DNA of 64,000 nucleotides from Angiostrongylus vasorum (Eukaryota; Nematoda; Chromadorea; Rhabditida; Metastrongylidae): positions 124,001-188,000 of the forward strand of contig JADANN010000213.1 of assembly GCA_018806985.1 (NCBI GenBank). Direction: 5' to 3'. Below are positions 10,243 through 21,689 of the stretch, piece by piece. The translations under genes and the position numbers were made by a program. Below the pieces are notes generated by a model. The model saw only the letters and a program-made list of their open reading frames with translations. It made no database searches and was not told the origin of the DNA. Positions within the stretch are counted from its first letter, which is position 1; each line of letters begins with the position of its first letter.

Positions 10243-10605
10243 GAAACCGACCGTCATTTAACCTCGGTAATAAAATAATCAACATGTGTTTCTATTGTTG
10301 AGTTTTACATGAGATTTATAAAGATGTTTATTCGGCTAACGTTTCGACATCTTCGTCTGCATTAGAGCCAATGATCCGAGTCGATGGTCCACAGTTGTTC
10401 GTGTTCTGGAGCTGGCGTCTTCGTCACACATGGAGCCGTATCTTCCTCAGTGAAGCATCTCTCGAACGAGCCATATATGCAGGGGGCGCGGGCGGCGGCG
10501 GGCGGTTGTTGTTGTTGATCGGTTCTGATGTCGGTGACGTCGAAACGTTAGCCGAATAAACATCGTTGTCAACGTTGTGTAAGCTCAGCAATATAAACAC
10601 ATGTA
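10243..10605. mobile_element. Family E foldback element, subtype with GC-rich centre
   Basis: It opens with the family E end in mutated form (ACCGACCGTCATTTAACCTC was the likely ancestor of what is seen at 10247). The arms 10283-10352 and 10536-10603 are inverted copies (ATTCGGCTAACGTTTCGAC against GTCGAAACGTTAGCCGAAT). The centre holds a CCGAGTCGATGGTCCAC block also found in the 52.6-kb copy, and a GGGCGGCGGCGGGCGG run near 10490. Confidence 0.75.
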
Positions 10606-10904
10606 AATGAAACTGTTTACTTTGGTTTAGTCATACGCGTGATGTTGGTTTTCGAACTACGCAAGCTTTTTTTTTAAAGGGTTTTTGTCTTCATTTATGG
10701 CTGCAACATTCCTCTTCTAGAAATTTTTTCTTTTTTCTCCACTTCTTTTCACTTTCATTGAAACGCTTCAACTCTTGGTTTAACGAGTAGTTTTTTGTTT
10801 TGAGGCATCCGTTCAGCTTTTCTTTCGTTGTCGGATTGGCTAATTATCTCCATTCTTCTTTACTGATTCTCGTTTTTTGACAGTGATGTTTTGTTATCAG
10901 CAAT

Positions 10905-11275
10905 GAGCGCATCACTGTGCTCTGCAAGTCCAATCTTCACGCATTGTACCCATTCCAGAACTTTTTCATTCGATGTGTCGTCTTACATCCACCGTTTACG
11001 AACGTCTTCGGATTTACGCGTAGGTTCGGCTGCCACCTGAGGACTTTGTCTTCTTTATGGATATCGTGGAATCTTTAGTTGATTCTCCTATCAATCCTGA
11101 GATAGCTCTAGTAGGAAGTTCAGAGCTCTTCCCCACAAGCAGTCGCTGGCCTTTATAGATTGGTCGGAATGTATCCAAGAAAGTTCTGATACCAGTTTGC
11201 GATTCTGGAGGTATGAATTCATGGTTGGCCCGATGCTGTTTTAAATCAACGGCCATGGATGCATTACACGCAATT
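10905..11275 (-). mobile_element. SINE-B remnant, decayed but nearly full length
   Basis: Ordered matches to reversed SINE-B: CTTTTTCATTCG, CATCCACCGTTTACGAACGT, CTTTATGGATATCGTGGAAT, CAATCCTGAGATAGC, GAAAGTTCTGATACCAGTTT, GATTCTGGAGGTATGA, TTGGCCCGATGC. Heavy substitution suggests an old insertion. Confidence 0.6.
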
Positions 11276-12200
11276 CCTAAGCACTGCTTCTACCTCGTTA
11301 ATGGCTATTAGCCAACATTAGTCCACATATTACACTTTCGTTTTTTTGCAGGCATTTGCCGTAAAACACCGACTTTGTGCGAATTTCAAATCCATTACAA
11401 TTCTTGACTAAGTGACCCATCCATCAGTTATTACCAAATCCTTCGTATAGACCTTACTCTTTCAGTAGATGTTTTCGACATCGTCCAGATCAATTCTACC
11501 AAGAAATCACGTCGTTTAAAGCTTCTTAATGAAAGAAAACTTGCTCAAGATCGCTAAAACTTGATCATGTTGTTTTTTCTTATCTTATTTTGTTTCTAAT
11601 TTTAAGGGAACCTCGCTGCAGCCAGTTCAACTCTGTGAGAAATAGTAGAAGAAAAAGAAGGCTTCTGTTCTCATTGACTTTCTACAATTTTCTCTGAAGG
11701 TACAACCAAGTATTAATCCAGGTTAAGGATAGTCATTCCGCTGAGTAAACCTTCGTCGCAAAGCAGCAAACCTAATCCTATCCACCTAGTAGTGAGAATG
11801 CTTCTCCAAAGAGGAGGTATACTAGCCATGTTTAGATTGTGTTGGAGTTTACACAGTTCGTGAACGCCCTCTCAGGAACCATTAGCTAAGACTTATTTGA
11901 AAATTCAAGAAGTTGTCGAAAACGCCTTTATTTTCCTTTTGTACTACCTTTAATAGCATTTCTCGTCAGTGAGGAAAACCAATATTATCTGAGCAATTGA
12001 CTGCCACGCGGCTTTACTTTCATATCTGTCTTATAGCTCTCAGTGCTCCACACTACTCAGCTGGCATCAGTTTGTTGTATTTCATTCTAATTTAACTGCT
12101 ATTTTTTTTAGACTAGAGAAATGTTTGTTTTTGTTTAAGTAACAACTTTTCAGACCAAAAACCTCAGTGATTTACCAGTAACACCAAACTCGGTTCACTA
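11276..12200. other. No gene or repeat recognised
   Basis: About 0.9 kb of AT-rich sequence. Nothing structured seen except ordinary T-runs. Confidence 0.3.
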
Positions 12201-12201
12201 C

Positions 12202-12592
12202 TTGTATACTTGGATGGCCAATCCTCACTGCTTGTGCGGACTCCGACATAATCTCCATTTTTCCGAGATTTGCTGGCTAAGCCATTGTGGTTCTCTGGAA
12301 TCCCGAAGTCAGTCTGGCCAAAGTCTGCCCCAGGTCTTCATCACCATAGACAGTCACAAGCCCTTGTGGATCAGAGGGAGATTTGCCACCATACGACTAA
12401 TTTGATACCAGAACGGTGGTGGATCCTGGTATTCGTTAAATCTTAGCTAAGCTTCCTGATGGTAAAGCCGGACACCTTGTTAGCTTGGTTGCCCGGCCCT
12501 GCTGGGGGGATGAATCCCACAGCTGTACATCGCAGCCCGACACTCAGGTTCACCTCCAACTCATGATTAGGCGGTAAACGTTGGGAGGAACT
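12202..12592 (+). mobile_element. Family D copy, near full length
   Basis: It begins TTGTATACTTGGATGGCC and ends near GCGGTAAACGTTGGGAGG. Other copies are at 12.9, 38.5 (minus), 50.3 and 61.7 kb (minus). Shared internal landmarks are GCCATTGTGGTTCTCTGGA, GGCCAAAGTCTGCCCCAGG, GAGGGAGATTTGCCACCAT, CTGTACATCGCAGCCCGACA. No conserved reading frame, no terminal inverted repeat and no pol III boxes were seen, so the class is unknown. Confidence 0.8.
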
Positions 12593-12898
12593 CGGTTTAT
12601 ATGGCTAGAATTACCTAGATACTTTGCTATTATATACCTGTATTCATTTCTCTGTATACTCATCGATTTTATCCAATAGTGTAAGCACCACATTCAAAGA
12701 AATCGAAGCTGTGTAAACTAACCGTAAAGTTCTGTGTTGGTGTTTTTCCTTATCGATCTTATCAATGGGAAACCGCGGCTTCATTTCTCGGACGTTGAGA
12801 GCCCCAAATATTGTATCTCCAGAAGCTCAAAGAGTCCATAAGATTCGAGTAAGCCTGCTTCACATGGTTTATTGGTCCCAACATGCTTACTTGAGTTT

Positions 12899-13281
12899 TG
12901 ATACTTGAATGGCCGTCCTCACTGGTTGTGCGGGCCCAACATAATCTCCATTATTCCGAGATTTGCTGGCTAAGCCATTGTGGTTCCCTGGAATCCCGAG
13001 GTCAGCCCGGCCAAAGTCTGCCCGGTCTTCACCTCCAGGGGCGCTCTCAGCCCTTGTGGATTAGAGGGAGATTTGCCACCATGCGACTTTTTATGCCAGG
13101 ACGCTAGTCAATCCTGGTATTGGTTTACTCCTAGCTGGGCTTCCTAATGGAAATGCCTGACTCCATCTCAGCTTGGCAGACCCTCCCAGGAGCATGAATC
13201 CCCCACTGTACATCGCAGCCCGACACCCAGTAACACCTCCCAGCCATAATGGAACGGTGAACCGTTGGGGAGGCCCCCAAT
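12899..13281 (+). mobile_element. Family D copy, near full length
   Basis: It shares all landmarks with the copy 0.7 kb upstream in the same orientation, ending AACGGTGAACCGTTGGGGAG. The two copies differ at many positions, so they are separate insertions or an old duplication rather than a fresh tandem. Confidence 0.8.
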
Positions 13282-13533
13282 ACAACGTTACCGAATGAAA
13301 TTGTTACGGTGTAGTATTGACAGAGGTCCTCATCACAAGTGGTTGCCGTCTGTTCGAATATGAGGAAGTTCTCACCATCATACCACAGAGATGAAGCAGT
13401 TTAGTGGAAAAAATTGCACATGAAGCCTTTATCACTTTATATCCGGCTTAAAATCCACTGATGATCGGTAGGCCTCTACTGTGCATGGCAGTACGCCACG
13501 AGTACACATTTTCATCACTATTTAACATAGTAG

Positions 13534-13850
13534 TTAAAGTTCCCAGGATCGACTTTCTATTAACCTCGGCATTGGAATATGAATGCGTCGTTTTCCTGTT
13601 CAGCAATCGCGAGATTATTAAACAGCATACATTTACTTCCATAGAAAAACACAATACAATACAACAGTAGCTGACATTTCGGCAGTATCGCCTTCTTCAG
13701 CGCCGCTTTTTTTACGTGCCTTCCAATGAGGAAGATTAGAACAGCTCAAGAGCTCAGCTACTGTTGTATTGTATTGTGTTTTTCTATGGAAGTAAATGTA
13801 TGCTGTTTAACAACCTCGCGATTGCTGAACAAGAAAACGACGCATTCATA
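13534..13850. mobile_element. Family E foldback with 95-bp near-perfect arms
   Basis: The left end carries the family E terminus (ATCGACTTTCTATTAACCTC). The arms 13578-13672 and 13756-13850 are reverse complements over 95 bp with only 3 mismatches. The 83-bp centre contains TTCGGCAGTATCGCCTTCTT and CAGCGCC, the family E signature. No protein frame is present, so movement would need a transposase supplied elsewhere. Confidence 0.85.
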
Positions 13851-13860
13851 GTAGTTAAAA

Positions 13861-14131
13861 TAAAAGGGATAAATCTTTCGGCGTCGATCAATCTTTTAAA
13901 GATGCTTGTTGCATTCTATTCCAGTTAACATCGTAGATGTTATATCTGGATTATACAGCGACAGGTGGTTGCCTACCGATGTATCAAGTAAGAATTTTTT
14001 TACCCTATCAGGAAAGTTTGGGGCCGGCTGCCCACACTGGAGTGATCGGAGGCCTGGTTTTTCAGGGGCACTGGGTCGGACGAATGATCATGCTTGTATT
14101 GCACGACATCTCTAACTGCGCAACACGCTCG
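13861..14131 (-). mobile_element. SINE-A, diverged
   Basis: Begins 10 bases after the E foldback. GGATAAATCTTTCGGCGTCG, GATGTTATATCTGGATTATA, TTGCCTACCGATGTATCAAG and AACTGCGCAACACGC follow SINE-A order. The central block is rearranged: CAGGAAAGTTTGGGGCCGGC replaces the usual CAGACAAGTCTGGTACC. Confidence 0.7.
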
Positions 14132-14399
14132 TCATGGAGCAAACCAGTCTACTAAGAACCTGTTGGGGACATGGTTATGACGCATTAAAAAGAATACGGT
14201 ACTTTGATATGAGTCATGGGAGAAGTAATGTGAAATATCGCTGAAGAAACACTGATCAAGAACGACAACATGGTGTTTCATAAATGTATACCAACCATCG
14301 CCCCACTCAATTTCCGAAACAAAGAACAAACTTCTTCTCGAATCTCTTAGTAAAAAATTAAAAAAATCTGACCAAGTTATAGTCATCCTATTCATAATT

Positions 14400-14752
14400 T
14401 TTTTTTATATTATTTGATCCATCTTCACGTTTACTGTGTGGATCCCAGCACTTCTCACATTCTATTCGTTTCCTCGCATCCATTGTCCATGAAGGTCTTC
14501 CATGTTTTTTACGTGTAGCTCCGGTTGTTGCTTGAGGATTTCCATTTCATCTTGAATGTCGTAGAATGCTGGCCGAGCAATTCTCCCTGGAGTCCTGAGA
14601 TAGCCGGGCTGGAGAGTTCCCAATTGGATTGCAGAGAGTAATTTTTTTCCCCCAGAGAAGTCCGGTACCAATTTCCTGACCCCGAAGAGATGAGATTCTT
14701 GGTTGGCCCGGAACGGAATCGAACAGATTCATAATTGTGCTGTAGATATTGT
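14400..14752 (-). mobile_element. SINE-B, head partly degraded
   Basis: Ordered matches from TTTGATCCATCTTCACG through CATCTTGAATGTCGTAGAAT, TCCTGAGATAGCCGGGCTGG, the central block (AAGTCCGGTACCAATTTCCT, CCCCGAAGAGATGAG) to GGAATCGAAC, the B-box side of the head. The A-box region at the right end is mostly lost. Confidence 0.8.
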
Positions 14753-16163
14753 TTTCTTCAAAACCTCCGAAGGTCGTCGTCAACTATTCTCGATGTTCTT
14801 CGTCCGCCTGCAACGCTGGAATGCATCTCTATCGTAGAGAAGAATAACAAATGTTAAACCCTTGAAAAATAAAAAAATAGACAGAAGTAAAATCTTAAAC
14901 AGATCTGAAGAAGTTCATGAAAGTGCAAATCTCCTGTGAAACTGTCATCAGCGTATTTTTCCTTTAGTTCTGAGACAAACTTCACGCCTAAACGTCTTCG
15001 TTCTGCTACTGGTATTGTTTAATAGTTGCAAATCCGCTTTCTCTCAGTATCGCCCTATCAGATGCTAGTTGTCGCCGATCACCTAGCCAGTCAGCCTATC
15101 GAAAACCAGGAATTTTTCGTAACCTTCGTCGCAACTTCGTCCTCATTCGGCTGAATGACCCGAAGTATTTGCGGCAGTGATTGGCCTTGGACTCACACGT
15201 TTCGAACTCGTGTACTTATAAAGTTGTGGTGTTTCATTTTTCGTTCTTTGGTTTGCATTTTCATCTGTTTTTTCTCATTCTTTCATTTTGATGACTCGTC
15301 TTTTGACATCGTCTTCATTTTTTTTTCTTCTGCTCACCCTTCTGCTCATTCTTTTTACTGACTTTTTTTCGGCAATCTTCAGAATGAACCTTTTTTGTTT
15401 CCATAGTGTTTGTCGTACTTTGTTCTAGTAGATTCTCCTTGACAATGGTATGCTTTTATAATATGAAGAACTTGTGATTGGTTCGCCACAAGTGATGTAA
15501 GGCTATAAATTACTCATCAAGTGATTAAATCAATTAGTATGCCTCTTTTCTATCCGATTTCCTCCTTTTTTGCCTTTTTTTCATACTTTCCTCTTCTCCA
15601 CGCCTGGATATCATCCCTGTGCTCTAAACACGATTTCCACCAGTAGTACTGATATCGCCTCAATTTCTGCATCAGGAAACTCAGGTCTATTATTTATATT
15701 CTTAACGACTGATTGAAAAGATAATCAATTTTTTTAGGGGGCAACTTTATGTTCGTTCTTCTTCCATAAAATTATTAATCTCCGTTATTCATGCTTTCCA
15801 TTGGAATTCGGATTCCCACTGTGAGCCTATCACCAATGAAAACGCAATTTTTTGAGCTTACCCGAAAGAAGCGTACTTTTTAGCCCAATATTCTTCTCAG
15901 TACATGAATGAGAGTACAGCTTTACATCAATTGGCTTTCCTAATGTCGATTTCAAGTACATGAATCGAATGACTATAAATCTCGAAACGTTTGCCCTTTT
16001 TCCCGTCGCTAGTAAGAAGGTAGCAGAGACTTCACTGTTTCATCAACTTTTTGTGAGAGTTTACGTTCAACATGTTTGTAGTTCTCGTAAAACTCTTGTT
16101 AACTCTCAAAACTGTGACGATGAACTTTTTTTAAGAAATGTCGGCCTGCACAACAATGAACGA
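14753..16163. other. No gene or repeat recognised
   Basis: About 1.4 kb, T-rich near 15230-15620. Short frames near 15155 and 15960 show no splice context or recognisable domain. Confidence 0.3.
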
Positions 16164-16441
16164 CGATGAATAAAACATTCTGCGTTGATCAGTCCCTAAC
16201 GGGTGGACTGCTCGGCCGACTTCGTTGAGCGTTGAAGAGGTGACTGAATACATATTTAGCCTATGTAATGACTTATGGTAGCGTACCAACCTACCATGTC
16301 ATTGTTGTTAACCCTCCAGACAAATGTGGCACCAATTTATCAACCCCAGAGCAATGTAGAGGACTAGATTAGCGCTTGCGGCGTGATCGAGCGTGAGACA
16401 ACGTAGGTATTGTGGGACTAACAACTGTGTTATATACGCCG
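16164..16441 (-). mobile_element. SINE-A, strongly diverged
   Basis: TTCTGCGTTGATCAGTCCC, ACTGAATACATATTTAGCC, CCCTCCAGACAAATGTGG and CACCAATTTATCAACCCCAG preserve SINE-A order. The head is heavily mutated. Confidence 0.65.
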
Positions 16442-16934
16442 TGAGCTACAATGAGAGGCAATTTTCTCACTAATTTCTGCAGAAATGTATGCTATCGAAT
16501 CTGCCAGTAGTTGTAAGAGAAGGTATTCTTGAAAACTGCTTCTTTTCAAAGTCTTCCTCTTTCTTTTTTTCTACTATTACCTGCTTTCCGTTTGTTGATC
16601 ACAATCTTGTCGGATGTTTTCCTCAGATGAGAACACTACTTTCCATATATTCTGGATAGTTTCATTATGTATTGCTTAACGCTGTTAAATATATTTGTGT
16701 TAGTTATTTGATCTTTTTCTCCCGAAATAGAAATAGAAAATCAATGTGATTTTTCTAAGTTCAAGATTACCCCGCCTCTAGACGATATGGCAAGGATGAT
16801 TACAATAAAATATAGACGAGAAACCGTCGACATCCTGATGTAATTGAATACGGTTCGAAATTGAACAAGAAGTTGAATACCATTAACGAAGGTGAATTGG
16901 CTAATCGAATTTTGCACGGTAATCAGTCTAACCA
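16442..16934. other. No gene or repeat recognised
   Basis: AT-rich; nothing structured seen. Confidence 0.3.
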
Positions 16935-16935
16935 A

Positions 16936-17319
16936 GGGGCCGGATAACACAGTGGTAGTGGTGTCCGTCATCGCGACCATGGTGTTAGTTCGATACCGCT
17001 TCGTGCGAACCAACCCTCTCATCCTTCCGGTTTCGGGAAATTGGTACCGGACTTGTCCAGGAAAAAATCACTCTCTGCAATTCAACTGGGAGCGCTCTAG
17101 CCCGGCTATCTCAGGACTCCAGAGGGAATCGACTCGACCAGCATTCTACGACATACAAGTTGAAATGAAAATCCACAAGCAGTAGCCGAAGCCACACGTA
17201 AGAGTTGTAAGATCTTTGTGTACGATGCATGCGAGGAAACGAATCAAATGTGAGAAGTGCTGGGATCCGCACAATAGACGTGAAGATGGATCAGATAAAA
17301 TAAAAAAAATTAAAAAATA
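16936..17319 (+). mobile_element. SINE-B, full length
   Basis: The head keeps a tRNA-like A-box (TAACACAGTGG, one base from TAGCACAGTGG) and a B-box-like TTAGTTCGATACC. The central block spans about 17006-17070 (AAATTGGTACCGGACTTG). The 3' half runs CACACGTAAGAG, GAGGAAACGAATC, AGAAGTGCTGGGATCCGCAC, AGACGTGAAGATGGATCAG to an A-rich tail (ATAAAATAAAAAAAATTAAA). Confidence 0.9.
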
Positions 17320-18084
17320 GTTCAATCTAATCTGTGAAAAAGTGATTAGGCTATATTTGAATGGGTGCTCGCCTAACTTTTATTCTTTGAGGGCACAGAG
17401 AAGCTTTGAAGTTCTCACTCATTTTTCCGTCTGCTTACGAGTGTCCTATTTTATTAGAACGTCAATGTTTAAAGAAAGTGCTCTTTTTTCTTTCCAACTG
17501 AGCAGATTTGCTGAGAAATAAACGTTGAAGTGGAGTTGAAGTGCCCGAAAAACGGCCGAAAGTGAAAGTAGACATCAAGGTCGCCAACGTATTTTCTTCT
17601 CTCTGATGATTCTTATCGATCGTTCGATAGCTTCTGTATCATAGGGAGGTTTCTTAGGTAGTTTACATTACCAACACTTTTATGTGATATGACAGTATCC
17701 ATGAGTGCCTTCGATGTGTTATTAATTCATAGGTTAATGCGCCATGTACTTAATTTTTAACTAGTTGTAAAGACTTTTGTAAGCAGTAAGCCTGTGAATC
17801 CTCTTATGAGAAATTGTGATCGACAAGACGCAAAGAGGTGTGATTCAGCTCCAGTTGGCCTATGGGGGGGTTAAATAGGTACAAAAATCAAGGTACTTAT
17901 ACAAGCATAATACTTGTACAGAAACGTAATTAGATTCATGAGATGGGCAACCTCTCTCCTCTCTACCGGATTGATTTATACATTCCATGTCTACACATAC
18001 ATATTAATCGGTGTGCCTGCATTTGTGGCATTGTGTCTCCAACGTCAATTTGGCAAAGAGCCCACAATGAAATGACCGGAAATT
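17320..18084. other. No gene or repeat recognised
   Basis: AT-rich; nothing structured seen. Confidence 0.3.
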
Positions 18085-18390
18085 ATGTTGGATGAAGTTC
18101 AGGCTCTGACAAATAAACCACTCCTCTACTCCGTGGAATCTCAGCAATTTAGTTCTGAGCATATCCAGCACACACGGTGGAACCTAGCATGCTATCTTGG
18201 CTTCATCATCATGAGAAGCACTAGACGTTATGCGCTTTTTTATGAAAGTAGCTCGTCAGTTTCTTCTGGGAACGAATGGAACTCACTAAGCAATTCTAAC
18301 GCACGCCTGGTAGGAAGGCAGACGTTTTCCGCTGGAGTTATTCAGTGTTTGATGTGGTTAAGGGATAATACAAACAACAGTCTTATTTAA
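18085..18390 (+). CDS. Open reading frame, unknown protein (101 aa)
   Basis: True ATG to TAA, 101 codons, and not part of any repeat family in the window. Visible features are a serine-rich stretch in the middle (SSSSVSSG), one short hydrophobic run (CYLGFIIM) and four tryptophans or tryptophan-like positions. No signal peptide, domain or splice context was recognised. Chance is a fair explanation at this length. Confidence 0.18.
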   Translation: MLDEVQALTNKPLLYSVESQQFSSEHIQHTRWNLACYLGFIIMRSTRRYALFYESSSSVSSGNEWNSLSNSNARLVGRQTFSAGVIQCLMWLRDNTNNSLI

Positions 18391-18587
18391 GTTGATCTTT
18401 GTTCACACTACTTATCCTGTTTTGCGAAGAGCACCTACTCTTGTGTCATATCTTCTAAATAATTTAGAAAATAGACAATAAACAACCGCTCCGGGATTTG
18501 AAGGCAACATGTTTTGTTGCCTCGAAAAAATTCAGTTTGTTACCTCTGTAAAGAAAAAAACTTGTGTGTCTTGTTTTTCACTGTCTT

Positions 18588-19016
18588 TAAAATTTTATTT
18601 GACCCATCTTCAGGTCTACTTTGCGGATCCCAGCACTTCTCACATTCAGTTCGTTTCCTCGCATCCATCATCCACGAAGATCTTCCAACTTTACGTGTGG
18701 CTTCGGTTGCTGCATGAAAATTTTTATTTCATCTTGAGTGTCGTAGAATGCTGGTCGAGCAATTCTCCCTGGAGTCCTGAGATAGCCGGCCTGCAGCGTT
18801 CTCAATTGGATTACAAAGAGTGATTTTTTTCCAAACAAGTCCAGCACAGCCGGGCTGCAGCGTTCTCAGTTGGATTACAAAGAGTGATTTTTTTCCAGAC
18901 AAGTCCAACACCAATTTCTCGATCCCCGGAGGGATGAGAGGCTTTGTTGACCCGGAGCGGAATCGAACTAGCACTATGCTCATGATGCCGGGCATCACTG
19001 CCACTGTGCTATTCTT
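18588..19016 (-). mobile_element. SINE-B with internal 64-bp tandem duplication
   Basis: A complete SINE-B in reverse: the 3' part starts at TTTGACCCATCTTCAGG and the head at the right retains GGAATCGAACTAGCAC (B-box side). The segment 18784-18847 is repeated as 18848-18911 with 4 differences. The unit covers CTGCAGCGTTCTCA, the T-run and AAGTCCA.CAC, that is the junction between central block and 3' part. Confidence 0.9.
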
Positions 19017-19345
19017 CCCTCATTTGATGTCACCTCGTATTAAGTGGGCAAAATTTAGAAGATTCTAACAGGTTTTATCTCATTTAATAAAATTATCTAT
19101 TCTCGGCCACGTGTAATTCTATACAAAGCGTATCACCAGTTATGTGCTAAATGGCAACGTCGAATATTCCGATTGTGTTTTTGATTCCGATATCTGGTCG
19201 TCGGGGTTGTAAAATGCACAGTCGTGTTCAGTTTTCCACAGTGCTTTTTCGAAGAACTTAGCAGATTTACTTCAACTGGATTTGACCTCATCTCGCACTC
19301 GCCATCTTCACCATCGTCGTCGTTTTCTTCATCATTTCTTCACAG

Positions 19346-19485
19346 CAGGAGATATTGATGTGGTTCATGTCGAGGCAAACCTTCTGCTCCTGACAGCAGT
19401 CGCTCGAAATAGCACCGCCCCCCAGTTTACAGCTTTACCATCATCCCATTCATGCGTTGCTTTATGCCCTCAACTAAACACATAA
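19346..19485 (+). CDS. Possible terminal exon, unknown
   Basis: A good acceptor (TTTCTTCACAG, ending at 19345) is followed by a frame open for 45 codons to a TAA. It contains VVHVEANLLLL and TAVARNSTAPQ. No family was recognised and no partner exon was found. Confidence 0.12.
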
Positions 19486-19704
19486 CGAAGAGGTTCTCGG
19501 TTAAAAAGTTCTAAAGCAAAAAAAATTTATTCGAGAAGAATAAATAATTTAATCTGACAATTACGCGATCTAATTTTTTATTATCCTAACAGCATTGTCA
19601 TTCCTGAACTCTCCGCTTTTAAGCAACATACATTTCCTATGACAGACTTAGCTCTTCAGTACTTTTTTCATCTTTTAAATTCGTAGTTTTTGTTATCATG
19701 GAAT

Positions 19705-19855
19705 ACAACCACAATGATTCTGAGATATTGCAAAACTCCAGGCCGTCGGTGTCTGCGGTGGGAAATGAACGCGCTACTACCCTTTCTCGAGGGTAACGCG
19801 TTCACCACCACATCAAGCGAGTCGTTCATTTCGCCTGTCTCTGGGCTAGCATATT
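19705..19855 (-). mobile_element. Family C fragment
   Basis: Carries ACCACAATGATTCTGAGATA, GGTGTCTGCGGTGGGAA, GGTAACGCGTTCACCACCAC and TTCGCCTGTCTCTGGGCTAG, matching one arm of family C. Confidence 0.7.
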
Positions 19856-19859
19856 ATAT

Positions 19860-20605
19860 AATATATCCTGGAATAGTTAATATTGTTAAATTCAGTGTTT
19901 GTCAGTAGAAATTGTACGGAATCGAAAAAATGAGTAAAGAGTGATTGGATTGCTTCGTTTACTGATGGAAGTTCAAAGTATAAACGCAAACACTTAAGTG
20001 ATGTATCAAAAACGTTGTCGTAAACACAGAACCGTGAGATTTCAAGTGCACATTCTTACAGCGTTCAGGGTTAGAGTTCTGACTGCACTAGAGTTAGTCC
20101 AAGGAAGCTACAAATTTTGTCTGCACAGCGCGCCTCAAAGTGACGCCACTCACAAACGCATATTGCCTGATTCGACATTCTATCGTAGGCACTTCGTTCC
20201 AGCACTAATCCAACACTTTACATGAACTCTTTTCTTGGACAGAAATTAAAGCTTCTTTTTTCTTCATTACGAATGAACCTCGACGATCGTTGGTTTTGTC
20301 AAGTGCATTGTCAATTCTTCTGAAGGACAGTGTAAATGGTTGACGAGCAACTTGCTCTCTACACTCTGCAAACTTTTCCTCGTAAAAGATTTTTTTTAAG
20401 ATTTAGCCGGAAAATTAGTGTTTTTTAGCATTGAATTTGTTCCAACTGCATTAACGTTTATAGGGTTTGGAATGTAGAAGAAATATGAATTATTGCATTG
20501 AACTCTTGGAAGACTTTGGAAATTTGTCAGGTTTTTTTTTATTGATGACTCTGTATTGACAACCATACTAATGGAATTTTTTTAATCTTATGATTTTTTT
20601 ATTTT
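19860..20605. other. No gene recognised
   Basis: Includes a 75-codon ATG frame (19998-20225) without recognisable domain or splice context. It is not called. Confidence 0.3.
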
Positions 20606-20933
20606 TTTTATTTTATTTGACCCGTCTTCAGGTGTCCTCTGCGGATCCCAGCACTTTTCACATTCAATTCGTTTCCTCGCATCCATCATCCACGAAGATC
20701 TTCCAACTTTACGTGTGGCTTCGGTTGCTGCTTGAGGATTTTCATTTCATCTTGAATGTCGTAGAATGCTGGTCGAGCGGGCTGGAGCGTTCCCAGCTGC
20801 ACTGCAAAGAATTTTTTTTCTCAGACAAGTCCGGTACTAATTTCTCGATCCCGGATGGATGAAATGCTTTTTTGGACCGGAGCGGAATCGAAGCAGCACT
20901 GTGCTCGTGATGACGGACATCACTACCGCACCC
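20606..20933 (-). mobile_element. SINE-B with internal deletion
   Basis: Reversed SINE-B from TTTGACCCGTCTTCAGG to the head near CATCACTACCGCACCC. Between GCTGGTCGAG and CGGGCTGGAG about 26 bases present in other copies (the ATTCTCCCTGGAGTCCTGAG segment) are missing. Confidence 0.85.
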
Positions 20934-21297
20934 TAGATTTATGATTACCTTTCATTAACTTTATGGTTTTTTTATCCATTTACACGGGTAGTTTTTCAAT
21001 AGTTACGAACTTTCAAACTAGAGTGCTCTGTATGTTTGGGGGCGACTCTTTGTTTTACTGCATTAAGGATATATGTTTATATTTTTTTAAAACCTAAGGT
21101 CTAAAATTAGTAGGTTTCACTTCAATTGGCAAAACTCGCTGCAGGTTGATATGCCTATTAGTAAAGTTGGAAGGCTGAATTACTATATTCCCGACAACAC
21201 ATGACCCATATGTTACTCGTTCTTCAAAATAGACTCATTTCTACGTGTTTAAATTTTCAAATTATGTGACGTTTTTGCACGAAGGCTGAAGGGCAAA
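20934..21297. other. No gene or repeat recognised
   Basis: AT-rich interval between two SINE copies. Confidence 0.3.
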
Positions 21298-21440
21298 CGA
21301 TGCCACTCGACAGTGACCAATTCCTGAGGGATACGCCATCTGTTTGACTCCATGGTCATCGCTAAGTTGAATGGGAGCATATTTGATCTCAACAACTTTT
21401 GGGGCCTCCTAATATATTGAACTGGTATTTCTTTACTGAT
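21298..21440 (-). mobile_element. SINE-A 3' part, diverged
   Basis: CAATTCCTGAGGGATACGCC, GACTCCATGGTCATCGCTAA and GGGGCCTCCTAATATATTGA follow the SINE-A 3' region. About 120 bp of unmatched sequence separates it from the head-side piece at 21560. Confidence 0.6.
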
Positions 21441-21559
21441 AGGCTGGTACAAACACTTTGATAGAACATGAAGCATAAAACATAGGAACGCATGTTGATT
21501 ATTGATGCCGAGATTAAAGGAAAATCGGTTTTTGAAATACCGTAGTTTTGTCCTCTCTT

Positions 21560-21685
21560 ACTCGTCAGGCACCAAACTACGGAAGGAGAGAGGGCTTGTT
21601 TGGTCCTGTTTGCTCAGAGAGGGTGATCGAACCAGTGATCATGTATGTGTCACAAAGCGTGTCTAACCACTGCGCCACAAATCGC
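21560..21685 (-). mobile_element. SINE-A head-side part, diverged
   Basis: GGAAGGAGAGAGGGCTTG (central block edge), GGTGATCGAACCAGTGATCA and AACCACTGCGCCACAAATC match the tRNA-like head. The A-box TGGCGCAGTGG is intact on the minus strand. It probably belongs to the same insertion as the piece at 21298. Confidence 0.6.
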
Positions 21686-21689
21686 ACTT

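Noticed and set aside
12202..13107. Two similar frames (WL..CGSLES, WIRGRFAT) suggesting a duplicated gene
   Set aside because: They are family D repeats; the frame is not kept in the 38.5- and 61.7-kb copies and shows no selection for coding.
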